Origin: Ktedonobacter sp.
Lineage (GTDB): Bacteria; Chloroflexota; Ktedonobacteria; Ktedonobacterales; Ktedonobacteraceae
Assembly: GCA_003450555.1 (NCBI GenBank)
Contig: DMFQ01000386.1
Coordinates: forward strand, 1-5,276
Length of the DNA stretch: 5,276 bases
Reading direction: 5' to 3'
A program made the position numbers and the translations under genes. Of this stretch, positions 4,764-5,276 are shown in pieces (positions within the stretch are counted from its first letter, which is position 1; each line of letters begins with the position of its first letter). The notes beneath the pieces were generated by a model, which did no database searches, was not told the origin of the DNA, and saw only the letters and a list, made by a program, of their open reading frames with translations.

Positions 4764-5276
4764 TCAGTGCGGGAACCTTTGCCACTCATCCTTGAGTAAC
4801 CCAAAGTAGTGCTCGTCCTCGAAACGGTCACGGAAGTAGTAACGCTGGCGCAAGTTTCCCTCATAGGTAAAGCCAAGTTTGAGTAACAGGCCTTTGGAGC
4901 GCTCATTCAACGGATCGATCACCGCTTCAACGCGATGCAAATCCAGTTCATTAAACCCATAGGTCAGGATGGCAGACATCGCTTCAAATGTAATGCCCCG
5001 TCCCCAAAAAGCGCGATGAAGTTCGTAGCCCGTTTCGGCATAATGAAAGCCTTCGTCGAACCGATGGAAACTGCACGAACCAATCACTCGGTCTTCGCCG
5101 ACCAGCATGATGCCCCAGTGGATACTTTCTCGCCGCGCATAGCGTGCTTGTATCCGACTGATCAACTCATGTGAGTCGTCCAGCGATCGATGAGGCTCAT
5201 GCCCATAGAACTCCATGACCTCCTCATCAGAAAACGTTGCAAAGAGTGCCTCTGCATCACTGGGCTGGATTTGCCG
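4764..5276 (-). CDS. GNAT-family N-acetyltransferase (RimJ/RimL-like), N-terminus outside window
   Basis: The frame is open to the right edge, so 170 residues are seen; an ATG at 5216 is internal, because the 20 codons before it (RQIQPSDAEALFATFSDEEV) match the usual beta1-alpha1 start of the family. Only about 8-15 N-terminal residues are probably missing. In visible numbering, IHWGIMLVGEDRVIGSCSFHRF (52-73) forms the beta2-beta4 region and YAETGYELHRAFWGRGITFEAM (79-100) contains the acetyl-CoA pyrophosphate loop (R-A-F-W-G-R-G) and helix alpha3. HRVEAVIDPLNERSKGLLLKLGF (114-136) is motif B, with N124 and the KLGF turn. A terminal strand follows (YFRDRFEDEHYFGLLKDEW). It is an Acetyltransf_3-type enzyme that transfers acetyl from acetyl-CoA to an amine. 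The acceptor (a ribosomal or other protein N-terminus, or a small molecule) cannot be told. It is upstream of, but apparently not in an operon with, the sigma factor, which has its own promoter 196 nt away. Confidence 0.9.
   Translation of the reverse strand, partial: RQIQPSDAEALFATFSDEEVMEFYGHEPHRSLDDSHELISRIQARYARRESIHWGIMLVGEDRVIGSCSFHRFDEGFHYAETGYELHRAFWGRGITFEAMSAILTYGFNELDLHRVEAVIDPLNERSKGLLLKLGFTYEGNLRQRYYFRDRFEDEHYFGLLKDEWQRFPH

Overview
The window looks like chromosomal DNA of a bacterium from the class Ktedonobacteria (Chloroflexota) or a close relative. This is inferred from the gene families: an ECF sigma factor followed by a HEAT/WD40 membrane protein, a TIGR03118-type secreted propeller, and a concanavalin-like C-terminus ending in a YSNLKVW-type strand. 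Moderate GC and strong Shine-Dalgarno sites fit this. No search was run, so the assignment is a recognition call. No rRNA, tRNA, IS element, CRISPR array or phage gene was seen.

Left part, plus strand: the last 30 codons of a protein running in from the left (1-93), a hairpin, then a promoter-like element. Next come a small secreted cupredoxin-fold protein that has lost its copper ligands (281-676), a long terminator hairpin, and a secreted TIGR03118-family beta-propeller protein (849-1952). A short perfect hairpin at 1971-1995 separates this block from the convergent minus-strand genes.

Right part, minus strand, in order of transcription: a GNAT N-acetyltransferase cut by the right edge (4764-5276), then a two-gene unit. 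The unit is an ECF-type sigma factor (best start 4568, stop 3969) overlapping a 652-residue protein (3982-2024). That protein has six in-register HEAT repeats, a single transmembrane helix and a seven-bladed WD40 propeller.

The most interesting point is a candidate signalling circuit. A bipartite element, TGTAACAC then 16 nt then GTTCTA, stands directly upstream of the sigma gene and again, with identical spacing, upstream of the cupredoxin-like gene. This is what is expected if the sigma factor transcribes its own operon and that secreted protein. The overlapping HEAT-TM-WD40 protein sits where an anti-sigma factor normally does and has the usual topology (cytosolic domain, one membrane helix, outer sensor). 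It has no zinc anti-sigma motif; HEAT repeats occupy that place. I propose it as an unconventional membrane regulator of the sigma factor. The topology and shared motif are seen in the sequence; the regulatory role is inference.
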